33,993 bases of DNA. Source: Pirellulaceae bacterium. Its GTDB lineage: Bacteria > Planctomycetota > Planctomycetia > Pirellulales > Pirellulaceae. Of the stretch, positions 16,611-25,298 are shown in pieces. The notes below the pieces were generated by a model that was not told the origin of the DNA, did no database searches, and saw nothing but the letters and a program-made list of their open reading frames with translations. A program made the position numbers and the translations under genes. Positions within the stretch are counted from its first letter, which is position 1. Each line of letters opens with the position of its first letter. The DNA is taken from contig JALCBQ010000006.1 of NCBI GenBank assembly GCA_028066335.1, positions 17,676 to 51,668 on the forward strand. Direction: 5' to 3'.

Positions 16611-16754
16611 GACAGTACTTCACCCATTCTGGTTAGAAAAAGGGCGATTCTATAAAATTATAGGGCAATAGAAGAGTTTTTCTGAAGGACCTTAGACAGG
16701 CATCCGATAAAACAGGTAATGTGTAACGATTAGTAAGAAAAGGTAAAATAAAAA

Positions 16755-17399
16755 ATGGATAAGCCCCTTCCACACTACCTCTTATTTGTTCGAAGCCATT
16801 CCCTCATTACTGATGATCGGACGGTCTCAGAAGACGAAGGTGCGTCCTTCTTACCGGTTCGTCGTCGACCGTCGGGTAGGTGGCATTTTTCGATTGAATC
16901 GCTCGATACAAAGTGGCAACTTGAGGTGACTGATCACGAGGTTGGTCTCTCTGAAGAAGAGCTTAGCCTTTTGGCAATCATTCGTGGACTTGAGGCGATC
17001 GATCAAGCGGCGCAGGTCTCCTTAATTACTTCGAGTAGCTATCTCAAGCATGGTCTTCAAAAGGGGCTAGGTTTTTGGGCGGAGAATGACTTCCAGTGGG
17101 AACGTTTTGGTGAAATGGTCCCGATTAAAAATGGTGAGTACTGGAAACGGATTTATCAAATTATGCAGATTCACCAGGTCCGGTGTTATCAGTGGCAAGA
17201 ATCTTATTTCCCGGTCGAGTCGGCACACCCCGGTTTAACGAACAACGATTCTCCAAACGATTCACCTGTCGAGGTAGCGGATAGAAGAGTGTCGAGAGCC
17301 CCCGATTTTTGGCGTTTGGGAACACGTGGTTTTTACAAAAAATTTACCCGGAAATTAACGACATTGCTAACGCCACACCGCGAGGCAGTGGCAAGTTAG
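16755..17399 (+). CDS. RNase H-fold-like protein with degenerate active site
   Basis: This 214-residue protein's middle part aligns by eye with RNase HI: LSEEELSLLAIIRGLEAID (RNase HI: NNRMELMAAIVALEAL), VSLITSSSYLKHGLQKGL (VILSTDSQYVRQGI), and WERFGEMVPIKNGEYWKRIYQIMQIHQVRCYQW (KKPVKNVDLWQRLD..HQIKWEWVKGH). In active RNase HI the metal ligands are the Asp of YTDGS, the Glu of MEL, the Asp of STDS and a C-terminal Asp. Here the first Asp is missing (LFVRSHS), STDS is TSSS, and the HAG/DELA end is lost; only the Glu in the first helix seems kept. Cleavage of RNA-DNA hybrids is therefore unlikely. The C-terminal 60 residues are Ser/Pro/Arg-rich and variable. It lies 75 bases upstream of glgB on the same strand. 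The start ATG 16755 follows an A-rich AAAAGGTAAAA leader. Confidence 0.6.
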   Translation: MDKPLPHYLLFVRSHSLITDDRTVSEDEGASFLPVRRRPSGRWHFSIESLDTKWQLEVTDHEVGLSEEELSLLAIIRGLEAIDQAAQVSLITSSSYLKHGLQKGLGFWAENDFQWERFGEMVPIKNGEYWKRIYQIMQIHQVRCYQWQESYFPVESAHPGLTNNDSPNDSPVEVADRRVSRAPDFWRLGTRGFYKKFTRKLTTLLTPHREAVAS

Positions 17400-17475
17400 A
17401 GAGTCTTTTTCTGTCTTGGGTACGTTGACAGAAATTGTTCTGTTGGTCTCTCTATGAAGGCGATGAATCCTTTTG

Positions 17476-19407
17476 ATGGTATTACCACTTTTTACCGAAT
17501 TTGACTGCCACCTTTTCGGAAAAGGGGAACATTGGGATCTGTACCATAAAATGGGGGCGCATCTCCGTCGGGTTGAAGGAGAGCCGGGGGTCCATTTCTC
17601 TTTATGGGCACCGAATGCAAAGGAGGTCACCCTCGTTGCTGACTTTAATTATTGGCAAGGTAGTGACCACCACCTCAAGCCGATAGGTGATAGTGGCCTA
17701 TGGGAAATATATGTTGAAGGAATCGGGGTCGGCCAAAGGTACAAGTACCAAATCAAAACGGCCGAAGACAAAATTGTCGAAAAAAGTGACCCCTACGGCT
17801 TTTCTGCAGAGATCCCTCCAAAAACGGCTTCGGTCGTTACCGATTTAGCGACTTATCAGTGGAACGACGACCATTGGATGGCCCAGCGATGTGAAGGAAA
17901 TTCCTATGAGAAGCCACTCAATATTTATGAGGTCCATCTTGGTAGCTGGCAACAAGATCGATCACGTGAGAATGGTTGGCTGAACTATCGTGATCTAGCC
18001 CACCGATTGGTCGACTACTGCCATGAGGTCGGCTACACCCATTTAGAGCTTTTGCCCGTTAGCGAACACCCTTATACCGGTAGCTGGGGTTATCAAACAG
18101 TCGGTTACTATTCGGCAACGAGCCGTTATGGTCGTCCACAAGATCTCATGTATTTTATCGACCACTGCCATCAAAATGGAGTTGGGGTTCTGCTGGATTG
18201 GGTGCCAGCCCACTTCCCCAAAGACCTTCATGGCTTGGCCAATTTTGACGGGACCAGTCTTTATGAACACGACGACCCTCGGCAGGGAGACCATCCTGAT
18301 TGGGGGACCAAAATATTTAATTATGGTCGTTGTGAGGTTCAAAATTTTCTTATTGCTAATGCCCTCTTTTGGTTTGATCAATACCATGTCGATGGTTTGC
18401 GGGTCGACGCTGTCGCCTCGATGCTTTACCTGGACTATAGTCGTGAAGAAGGGGAATGGCTTCCTAATAAGCATGGGGGACGAGAAAATCTAGAGGCGAT
18501 CGATTTTTTAAAGAAATTTAACGAGCAGGTTCATCGTCATCACAAGGGAGTTCTTACGATTGCCGAAGAGTCGACCTCCTGGGAGGGGGTGACCTCGCCG
18601 GTCGATCAGGGTGGCCTAGGCTTTGATTATAAATGGAATATGGGGTGGATGAACGACACATTACGTTACATGGGGCGAGAGGCCGTCCATCGACGTTACC
18701 ACCATAACGAGTTGACCTTTGGCCAGATGTATGCCTATCGTGAGAAATATATTTTGCCCCTTTCTCACGACGAAGTCGTCCATGGCAAAAGATCTTTACT
18801 TGGCAAAATGTCGGGCGACTGGTGGCAGCAGCGAGCAAATTGGCGGTTATTATTGACTTTTTGGGCGACTCAGCCTGGAAAAAAATTATTATTTCAAGGA
18901 GGCGATTTTGGCCAGGTAACCGAATGGGATAACGATATTAGCTTGCCATGGTACCTTTTAGAAACAGAAGATCATCATCAGCTTCATACCTTTTCAAAAG
19001 ATCTTTGTAAACTCATTTTGAATGAAGAGTCGTTCTACATCAATGACCATAACCCTGAGGGGTTTTCGTGGATTGATTGCGAGAACGCCGACGAAGGGAT
19101 TCTTTCTTACCTTCGATATGGTAAGAGCCAGGCCGAGGTTGTTGTTGTCTTTTGCAATTTTACCCCTGAAGTTCGTAAAGGGGTTATTGTGGGAGTCCCA
19201 CAAGGTGGTCTGTATGCCGAGATTTTAAATACCGATTCTTCCTTTTATGGTGGAACGAATGTCGGTAATTGTGGCGAGGTCTCTGCTTCATCTGTGGGGG
19301 CTAATGGTTATGGTTACTCACTTACCCTTACATTACCGCCACTAGGAGCGATACTGCTTAAACCACGCAACGAAGGCCCTTTGGAAGAAAAGGTTCTCTA
19401 CACATAA
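17476..19407 (+). CDS. glgB: 1,4-alpha-glucan branching enzyme
   Basis: GlgB cuts alpha-1,4 glucan chains and reattaches them by alpha-1,6 bonds in glycogen synthesis. The product is 643 residues from ATG 17476 (a TTG one codon earlier is possible). Domains in order: an N-terminal CBM48 domain (FSLWAPNAKEVTLVADFNYW), then the GH13 catalytic barrel with HLGSW, ELLPVSEHPYTGSWGYQ, a DWVPAHFP region, GLRVDAVASML carrying the Asp nucleophile, TIAEES carrying the acid/base Glu, and LPLSHDEVVHGK carrying the third carboxylate. A C-terminal all-beta domain ends with PPLGAILL. The length is usual for the short GlgB form without the extra N-terminal CBM. It follows the RNase H-like gene by 76 bases. 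A hairpin just downstream mainly suits the opposite strand. The assignment is very secure. Confidence 0.96.
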   Translation: MVLPLFTEFDCHLFGKGEHWDLYHKMGAHLRRVEGEPGVHFSLWAPNAKEVTLVADFNYWQGSDHHLKPIGDSGLWEIYVEGIGVGQRYKYQIKTAEDKIVEKSDPYGFSAEIPPKTASVVTDLATYQWNDDHWMAQRCEGNSYEKPLNIYEVHLGSWQQDRSRENGWLNYRDLAHRLVDYCHEVGYTHLELLPVSEHPYTGSWGYQTVGYYSATSRYGRPQDLMYFIDHCHQNGVGVLLDWVPAHFPKDLHGLANFDGTSLYEHDDPRQGDHPDWGTKIFNYGRCEVQNFLIANALFWFDQYHVDGLRVDAVASMLYLDYSREEGEWLPNKHGGRENLEAIDFLKKFNEQVHRHHKGVLTIAEESTSWEGVTSPVDQGGLGFDYKWNMGWMNDTLRYMGREAVHRRYHHNELTFGQMYAYREKYILPLSHDEVVHGKRSLLGKMSGDWWQQRANWRLLLTFWATQPGKKLLFQGGDFGQVTEWDNDISLPWYLLETEDHHQLHTFSKDLCKLILNEESFYINDHNPEGFSWIDCENADEGILSYLRYGKSQAEVVVVFCNFTPEVRKGVIVGVPQGGLYAEILNTDSSFYGGTNVGNCGEVSASSVGANGYGYSLTLTLPPLGAILLKPRNEGPLEEKVLYT

Positions 19408-19440
19408 AAAAGAGCAAATCAACCGAAGGTTAATTTGCTC
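19406..19440 (-). terminator. Rho-independent terminator with UUCG loop for the minus-strand SurA/PpiD-like gene
   Basis: Bases 19412-19419 (GAGCAAAT) pair with 19433-19440 and AACC (19421-19424) with GGTT (19428-19431), with one C/A mismatch. Read on the minus strand the loop is C(UUCG)G, a very stable tetraloop, and the hairpin is followed by six U (the A-run 19406-19411). It thus fits termination of the minus-strand gene ending at 19557, about 115 bases upstream in that direction. Its position right after glgB may also help stop plus-strand transcription. Confidence 0.75.
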
Positions 19441-19556
19441 GTGAAATATCTAGACAGTGTTGTCTGGTTGTGCCAGCTTCTTTTGAACCTCGTTCTATGG
19501 AACCGAAGTGGTCAATATAACTCTAGGCTGTTCATCAATTAAAATCCTGGGGCCGG

Positions 19557-21986
19557 TTAACCTGCCGTCGGATCAAGGTTTTGTAGTTCGTCTTCGAAGA
19601 AGGTTAAGAATTTTTTCGTTTTGATAAGAGAGTCGAGATAGCCGGCAAAGAGAGCACTGAGATTGTTTTCATTCTCAAGCATTACTGCAATTTCACCAGA
19701 GACTTTTGACTGTTTGAACTGAGACATTAATTCTTCCTCAGAGGTCGGATCGCTAAGAAGGCGAATGACAAAAGCAGAGTCACCAACAAAGTTGGAGGGG
19801 ACTTTGGTCGGATCAGTTGGGCCAACTTCGTATTGTTTTAGGGAAAAAGCAGTCTCCATAAATTGATCGTCCGGGATTTGGGCACCAGCGACAAAGGGAT
19901 TCATAAGACTAGGCTGAGTAAACTGTGTCCCTGGTATCGCTTGCATAAACTGTTTTTGGGCAAACTCACCAGTATCAATGACCGTAAGTCCTTCACGATC
20001 GGTGAGGAACTTGGCAAGGTCAAAATTTTCTTTCTCAGTAAGACTTTGCGTACGAATCTCTTCGGCCAGCTGAAAGGCGGCCTCCTTGGCAAGCTCAAGA
20101 GCGGCCGGTTTTTTCAGATCGTTGACAATATCTCCGCGAATCTCTTCCAATTCGGGAAAATGGGGGGCAAGTTCGTCGACTTTCCAATAGAGGAACCGGT
20201 CTTGTGAGAAGTTCGTTAGCGAAGTTTCTGCAGGATAGATATAGGGTTTGAATTTATCACTTACAGCCGTCTCGACAAAGGCAGTGTAGGCAAAACCACC
20301 GTTGTTAATTCGTTGAATGTCGTATTTAGAGACCTCAAACCCTTCGTCGTTTTTTACCTTCTCTTCTACAAATTCGTTACCACTCATTAGTGGAATCGTC
20401 TGAGCTACAAGGTTATATTTTTGGGCGAGCTCTTCAAAGTCAGGGCGAGCTGGAGGAGTAATTTTTTCAGCAATCGCCTCGTTGTAAGCGGTTTCGTACT
20501 GTGTGAGCTCCTCTTGAGCTTTCGCAAGTGCCTCTGACGTATTTGTCATCGCCAACGGATAGGCCAAAAGGTCGATAATCGTCTCTCGGACTTCAGAAAG
20601 AGGCTTGTATTTGTCGTCGGGCTGAGCCTCTTCTGTTTTGGTCTTCTCTTTCTTTTCCTGGGTCGCCTGGGTGGAGGTCTCTACCTTTTGGTCGTCGCTT
20701 TTCTGATCACTTTGCTCCTGTTTTTCCCCAACCTTTTTTTGCTCTTCCTTTTTTTCTTGTTTTTCCTGGTCAGCGTTATTAGGAGTAAGGAGTTTGACTG
20801 CTCGGTTCTCTAGACCTTCGAGAGAAGGCGCTTTGTCTCTCTGGTTACCGTCTGATTTGTCGGTGGATTTATCTTTTGAACCATCAGTCGATTTATCCGT
20901 TTTATCTTTGGATTCTGTTTTGTCGGAATTTTTCTTTTCTTCGGTCTGTTTCTCTTTTTTATCGGCTGCCTTGGTGTCGTCTTTCTTGTCGATCGTCGTT
21001 CCCTCCCCTTTTTTTTCCTCAACGGTGGTCGCTGACGCTTCGGTATCGCTTTTGTTTTCCTCGACGATTTGACCGAGGTCTTTTCCTGGGTCAGTTGTCG
21101 TTTCTACCGTGATAATACGATAGAGTTCTTTATTCTCTTCATAATATTTTTTGATTTCGTCTTCGCTGATCTCTTTTTTAGCCGCTTCAAAGTAGGTGTC
21201 ATAATCGGCCTTAAGGATTTCAAAGCCGTACTTGGGAGGTGTCTTGACCGTTTTACGGTTCTCGAATTCGGCACGAATTTCATCTTCAGACGGCTCTTTC
21301 GTGACTTTTGCAATAAAGTCATCGACCTTCACAGGGACAATTTCGGCAGTAACTCGTCGGTTGAGGAGTTTGTGATAGTGCCATGGACGATCTGGATGTG
21401 TAGCTAGGTGACCATCTTGAAAACCACTTAGGGCTAAACTCAGTAGAAGGCTGACTTTGAGATCATCTTGGAGTTGTTTTTGAAACTCCCGAACCCGCAT
21501 TGTCCCTTCAGAGCCTTTATTAATAGCGGTCGAGATTTCCTTGTTATCGAGCTTGTTATCGGTCAGATGCAAAATAAAATCGTTGGCCATTTCATCAGAG
21601 GTAGAAATACCCATTTTGTCTGCTTCGTCAAGTAGCAAGGCGTAATACGTCGTCTCAAGAGGTGTTGTACCGATATTTCTCGACCAGGCGAAGGGATAAA
21701 TATCTGGCACCCCACCTTTGGCCAAGGCGGCCTGGCCGAGGGCCTCAACGATATCTTGGGTGTTGGCACGTCTTTGTTGTATCTGACTGAGTTGGCCGTA
21801 GGTAAGGTCACCACCTTCCCACGAGGCAACAAGGCTAGAGGGGTTTTGACGGCCACTATTGGCATTTTTTTGGACGTAATCCAAAAGGGGAGGGACGACG
21901 ACGAAGGCAAGCATCAAGACAACGCCAAAAAAGCCAAGGAGAATTTTTTGATTTTTACGAAATATTTCAAATGGACCGTTTGACAT
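19557..21986 (-). CDS. Membrane-anchored SurA/PpiD-like protein with a charged low-complexity insertion
   Basis: From ATG 21986 the protein has 809 residues (a TTG at 22019 would add 11). A short cytoplasmic N-terminus (SNGPFEIFRKNQKILLG) is followed by one transmembrane helix at about residues 17-38. A large periplasmic part with features of the SurA-N/PpiD family comes next: long amphipathic helices, a YGQLSQIQQRR start, SEDEIRAEFENRK and ISEDEIKKYYEENKELYRI modules that precede the parvulin domain in PpiD. A clear parvulin PPIase domain is not evident. Residues about 309-459 are a Lys/Glu/Asp/Ser/Thr-rich segment with almost no hydrophobic residue, inserted before the helical segment YKPLSEVRETI. 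It probably works as an envelope chaperone for exported proteins. It stands alone, divergent from topA, with its own downstream terminator. Confidence 0.72.
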   Translation of the reverse strand: MSNGPFEIFRKNQKILLGFFGVVLMLAFVVVPPLLDYVQKNANSGRQNPSSLVASWEGGDLTYGQLSQIQQRRANTQDIVEALGQAALAKGGVPDIYPFAWSRNIGTTPLETTYYALLLDEADKMGISTSDEMANDFILHLTDNKLDNKEISTAINKGSEGTMRVREFQKQLQDDLKVSLLLSLALSGFQDGHLATHPDRPWHYHKLLNRRVTAEIVPVKVDDFIAKVTKEPSEDEIRAEFENRKTVKTPPKYGFEILKADYDTYFEAAKKEISEDEIKKYYEENKELYRIITVETTTDPGKDLGQIVEENKSDTEASATTVEEKKGEGTTIDKKDDTKAADKKEKQTEEKKNSDKTESKDKTDKSTDGSKDKSTDKSDGNQRDKAPSLEGLENRAVKLLTPNNADQEKQEKKEEQKKVGEKQEQSDQKSDDQKVETSTQATQEKKEKTKTEEAQPDDKYKPLSEVRETIIDLLAYPLAMTNTSEALAKAQEELTQYETAYNEAIAEKITPPARPDFEELAQKYNLVAQTIPLMSGNEFVEEKVKNDEGFEVSKYDIQRINNGGFAYTAFVETAVSDKFKPYIYPAETSLTNFSQDRFLYWKVDELAPHFPELEEIRGDIVNDLKKPAALELAKEAAFQLAEEIRTQSLTEKENFDLAKFLTDREGLTVIDTGEFAQKQFMQAIPGTQFTQPSLMNPFVAGAQIPDDQFMETAFSLKQYEVGPTDPTKVPSNFVGDSAFVIRLLSDPTSEEELMSQFKQSKVSGEIAVMLENENNLSALFAGYLDSLIKTKKFLTFFEDELQNLDPTAG

Positions 21987-22431
21987 AATAAAGGCTTGTA
22001 TTTTTTGTTGAGGGTGCAAAAAGGAGGTAACCAGTAACTATATTTACACTTAGGGGCAATTGTAACGGGATGCAGGAAAAACAAAACCCCCAAAAAATGA
22101 ATTTCATTCGTCGTAAAAGAGGTTGACAAGATTTTCTCGGCAAGGCAGGCTTTAGGCAGCTTGAGTTGATTTTCTACGCAAAAGTTCGTGAATATGCCCA
22201 TTATAACGGTTGTAAAAATGGTCAAGACAATTTTTGAGTCTAGGCTACTTTCTACCTGATAATGAAGCAAGAGGAGAAAATCTTCTCAACGAGTAGTGGC
22301 ATTTTGTTGTATGGATTTCATGGTTAAAAACGAGGCCACTTTCAGTGAATTCTCGGTAGATTTACAACGAAACAACAACCTTCTATAGCTATACAATTAT
22401 AGCTACAACAACTACAGACACCCAAAACACG
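21987..22431. other. Divergent intergenic region between the SurA/PpiD-like gene and topA
   Basis: About 445 bases that must carry promoters for both divergent genes. A 20-bp dyad (22386-22405) lies close to topA. A TTGACA occurs near 22132 but without a fitting -10 box. No coding frame is supported here. Confidence 0.45.
22386..22405. promoter_or_regulatory. Inverted repeat upstream of topA
   Basis: TAGCTATA, a CAAT spacer, then TATAGCTA: a perfect 8-bp dyad 26 bases before the topA start codon. It could bind a regulator or fold in the 5' leader. The AT content makes chance occurrence possible. Confidence 0.4.
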
Positions 22432-25200
22432 ATGACTATGGTCTCTGAGAAAAACGAAAAAGCTCTCGTTATTGTCGAATCCCCTGCAAAAGCGAGGACG
22501 ATTTCTAAATACCTTGGCAAAAATTACACGGTTGAGGCGAGTATCGGCCATGTGCGTGATCTCCCGCAGGGGGCGAAAGAGGTCCCTGAAAAGTACAAAG
22601 AGTTTTCCTGGGCAAACCTTGGTGTGAATGTCGACGAAGAGTTTGCCCCGATTTATGTCGTCTCGGCCGACAAAAAGAAACAGATTACCAAACTCAAAAA
22701 ACTTCTCAAAGATGTTGATAAGCTCTATCTTGCAACGGACGAAGACCGCGAAGGGGAGGCGATCAGTTGGCACCTTGTTGAGGTTCTCAAGCCCAAAGTC
22801 CCTGTTGAGCGACTCGTTTTTCATGAAATTACCAAAGAGGCAATACAAAATGCCTTATCCGAGACTCGCGAAATTGACCAGGGCCTCGTGAAGGCTCAAG
22901 AGACACGTCGAATTTTAGACCGTCTTTATGGCTATGAAGTCTCACCATTGTTATGGCGAAAAATTCGGGTCGGCCTTTCGGCTGGTCGGGTGCAAAGTGT
23001 CGCCGTCCGCCTCGTTGTCGAACGAGAGCTGGAACGTATTGCCTTTAATTATGCTCAGTATTGGAGCCTCATTGGGAACTTCACTACCCAGGGTGGAAAA
23101 CCTTTTCAGGCGAACCTTGTTTCGGTTGAAGGAGAAAAGATCCCTTCGGGAAAAGATTTTGATCCTGCCACTGGTAAGTTAAAAAAAGAGGGCTTTTTGC
23201 AACTTAGTGGTTCAGATGCAAAAGAGCTTGCCGAGCGTCTTGCAACGGCCGAGTTTAAAGTTCTCGACCTTCAAGAAAAGCCATATACCTCAAGGCCGGC
23301 TCCTCCCTTCACAACGAGTACCCTACAACAAGAGGCGAACCGGAAGCTTGGCTTTACTGCACGGCGAACAATGAGCGTCGCCCAAAGTCTTTATGAGAAT
23401 GGTTATATTACCTATATGCGTACCGATTCAACGAACCTTGCGAAGGTTGCCCTTGATGCGGCACGTGATCTGGTCCGGTCTGAATATGGCTCGAATTTTC
23501 TCCCCGACTCACCCCGTTTTTACAAGTCCAAGGTAAAAAATGCCCAAGAGGCTCACGAAGCGATTCGTCCTGCAGGGCATCCTTTTCAGACACCTTCCAA
23601 GCTCAAGGGAGTCCTTAATACTGATCAATATCGCCTCTTTGAACTGATTTGGAAGAGAACGATCGCCAGTCAAATGGCCGATGCCAAAGGGCGTTATATC
23701 TCACTAAAAGTCGAAGGGGGTGGGGCCCTCTTTCAGGCAAGTGGCAAAATTATTGACTTTCCTGGATTTCTTCGAGCCTATGTGGAAGGTTCTGACGATC
23801 CGCTGGCCGACCTCTCCGACAAAGAGTCTATTTTGCCAACGGTCACTACCGGAGAGATCGTCCATCGACAAGGGATGGATACCAAAGAACATACGACGCA
23901 ACCACCTGCCCGTTTCAGTGAGGCATCGCTCACACGGACACTCGAAGAGATGGGAATTGGTCGGCCAAGTACCTACGCCTCAATTATCGATACGATTCAG
24001 GCGCGTGAATATGTCTTTAAAAAGGCAAACGCCCTTGTGCCGACATGGGTCGCTTTTGCAGTTGCCAAGCTCATGCGGGAACACCTCTCTAGCTTGGTCG
24101 ATTACCAGTTTACTGCCGAAATGGAAGAGTTGCTTGACGAAATCTCACGTGGATCGGTCGAAAATATCGAGTACCTCAAAGGGTTCTATTTTGGCAACGG
24201 GAAGCCGGGCCTTAAAGAGTTAATGGCGAACAAGCTTGATGAAGTTGATGCGAAAAAAACGAGCACCTTCCCTTTGGGGGCTCCTGAGTCTGGGGAGCAT
24301 ACCGACGAGGTGGTCGTCCGTGTCGGTCGTTATGGACCTTATGTAGAACAAGGGGATCGCAAAGCCTCAATTGAAGAGGCGACAACTCCCGACGAAGTGA
24401 CACTGGAGCTTGCACTTAAGTTACTTGACGAAGCACAAAAAGGGGATGAACCGCTCGGCTTCTGTCCCGAAACCCGGAAGCCGGTATATCTTAAAAAAGG
24501 GCGGTTTGGCCCCTATATCCAACTCGGCACACCTGATGATGAAGAAAAACCCAAAAATGCTGCACTTCTTAAAGGGATGTCGATCGACGATTTGACCCTT
24601 GAGCTTGCTCTCAAGCTTCTTTCTCTTCCACGAACCCTTGGCGAATGGGCGTTGGATAAAGAAAAGCCGACCGAGACACAGCCAGTATTTGCACAAAATG
24701 GACCATACGGCCCTTATGTTAAATGTGGTAAAGAGACTCGGTCTCTGCCCGAAGGGATTTCACCCCTTGAGGTTACTTATTCCGAAGCAATCGATCTTCT
24801 TTCGAAACCCAAAACACGTGGTCGGCGGGCAGCCGCTGAACCACTGAAAAAATTCGACGATCCTTCGCCAGTCACCGAAAAAGAGGTCAAAGTTTTGGAG
24901 GGACGTTACGGTCCCTACGTAACGGATGGAACGACGAACGCATCGTTACCCAAGGGGAGCGACCCCAAAGAGCTTAGTTTTGAAGAAGCGCTCGACTTAT
25001 TAGCGATCCGCGCTGCTAAAGGGCCGACAAAACGGACACGAAAAAAAGCGACCAAAAAGACGACGAAAAAAACAACAAAGAAGAAAACAACGAAAAAAGC
25101 AGCCCGGAAAAAGGCGACCAAAAAAGTGGTGAAAAAGGTTGTAAAAAAAGTTCCCAAAGAGATCAAGCCACAATCGGGCGAGCCTGATCCCCCGTTTTAG
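22432..25200 (+). CDS. topA: DNA topoisomerase I with lysine-rich C-terminal tail
   Basis: This type IA topoisomerase relaxes negative supercoils. The 922-residue product has an N-terminal Toprim domain (LVIVESPAKARTI at about residue 11, DEDREGEAISWHL with its acidic residues), then the cap and catalytic domains, with the active-site Tyr328 in YITYMRTDSTNL. LYGYEVSPLLW and GRVQSVAVRL are also family typical. The C-terminus carries four Toprim-C repeats of the type GRYGPYV (around GRYGPYVEQ, GRFGPYIQ, NGPYGPYVK and GRYGPYVTD) in place of Cys4 zinc fingers. It then ends in about 45 residues of nearly pure Lys/Thr/Ala/Val, resembling histone H1-like tails that bind DNA. ATG 22432 has another ATG two codons later; no Shine-Dalgarno is seen. 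A 20-bp dyad lies just upstream. The assignment is certain. Confidence 0.97.
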   Translation: MTMVSEKNEKALVIVESPAKARTISKYLGKNYTVEASIGHVRDLPQGAKEVPEKYKEFSWANLGVNVDEEFAPIYVVSADKKKQITKLKKLLKDVDKLYLATDEDREGEAISWHLVEVLKPKVPVERLVFHEITKEAIQNALSETREIDQGLVKAQETRRILDRLYGYEVSPLLWRKIRVGLSAGRVQSVAVRLVVERELERIAFNYAQYWSLIGNFTTQGGKPFQANLVSVEGEKIPSGKDFDPATGKLKKEGFLQLSGSDAKELAERLATAEFKVLDLQEKPYTSRPAPPFTTSTLQQEANRKLGFTARRTMSVAQSLYENGYITYMRTDSTNLAKVALDAARDLVRSEYGSNFLPDSPRFYKSKVKNAQEAHEAIRPAGHPFQTPSKLKGVLNTDQYRLFELIWKRTIASQMADAKGRYISLKVEGGGALFQASGKIIDFPGFLRAYVEGSDDPLADLSDKESILPTVTTGEIVHRQGMDTKEHTTQPPARFSEASLTRTLEEMGIGRPSTYASIIDTIQAREYVFKKANALVPTWVAFAVAKLMREHLSSLVDYQFTAEMEELLDEISRGSVENIEYLKGFYFGNGKPGLKELMANKLDEVDAKKTSTFPLGAPESGEHTDEVVVRVGRYGPYVEQGDRKASIEEATTPDEVTLELALKLLDEAQKGDEPLGFCPETRKPVYLKKGRFGPYIQLGTPDDEEKPKNAALLKGMSIDDLTLELALKLLSLPRTLGEWALDKEKPTETQPVFAQNGPYGPYVKCGKETRSLPEGISPLEVTYSEAIDLLSKPKTRGRRAAAEPLKKFDDPSPVTEKEVKVLEGRYGPYVTDGTTNASLPKGSDPKELSFEEALDLLAIRAAKGPTKRTRKKATKKTTKKTTKKKTTKKAARKKATKKVVKKVVKKVPKEIKPQSGEPDPPF

Positions 25201-25298
25201 AATGGCGGGTTTTAACAGCTCCAAAAAGGTATTGTTCTTCGAAATAGCTTGAATGTAGAAAACGGTGTCGGGTTTGGGAAGTTTTACCCCTCTAGGCC

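Noticed and set aside
20794-21072. Ser/Phe/Leu-rich frame on the plus strand
   Set aside because: It is the antisense of the Lys/Glu/Asp-rich segment of the SurA/PpiD-like gene, which explains its composition and length.
22021-22028. Perfect AAGGAGGT on the plus strand
   Set aside because: No plausible start codon with a coding frame follows at ribosome-binding distance; probably chance.
24915-25166. Phe/Val-rich minus-strand frame resembling a membrane protein
   Set aside because: Antisense of the lysine-rich TopA tail (AAA/AAG read as TTT/CTT).
25020-25180. A-rich repetitive sequence that looks like a tandem repeat
   Set aside because: It is explained by lysine codons of the TopA tail; no regular unit length was found.
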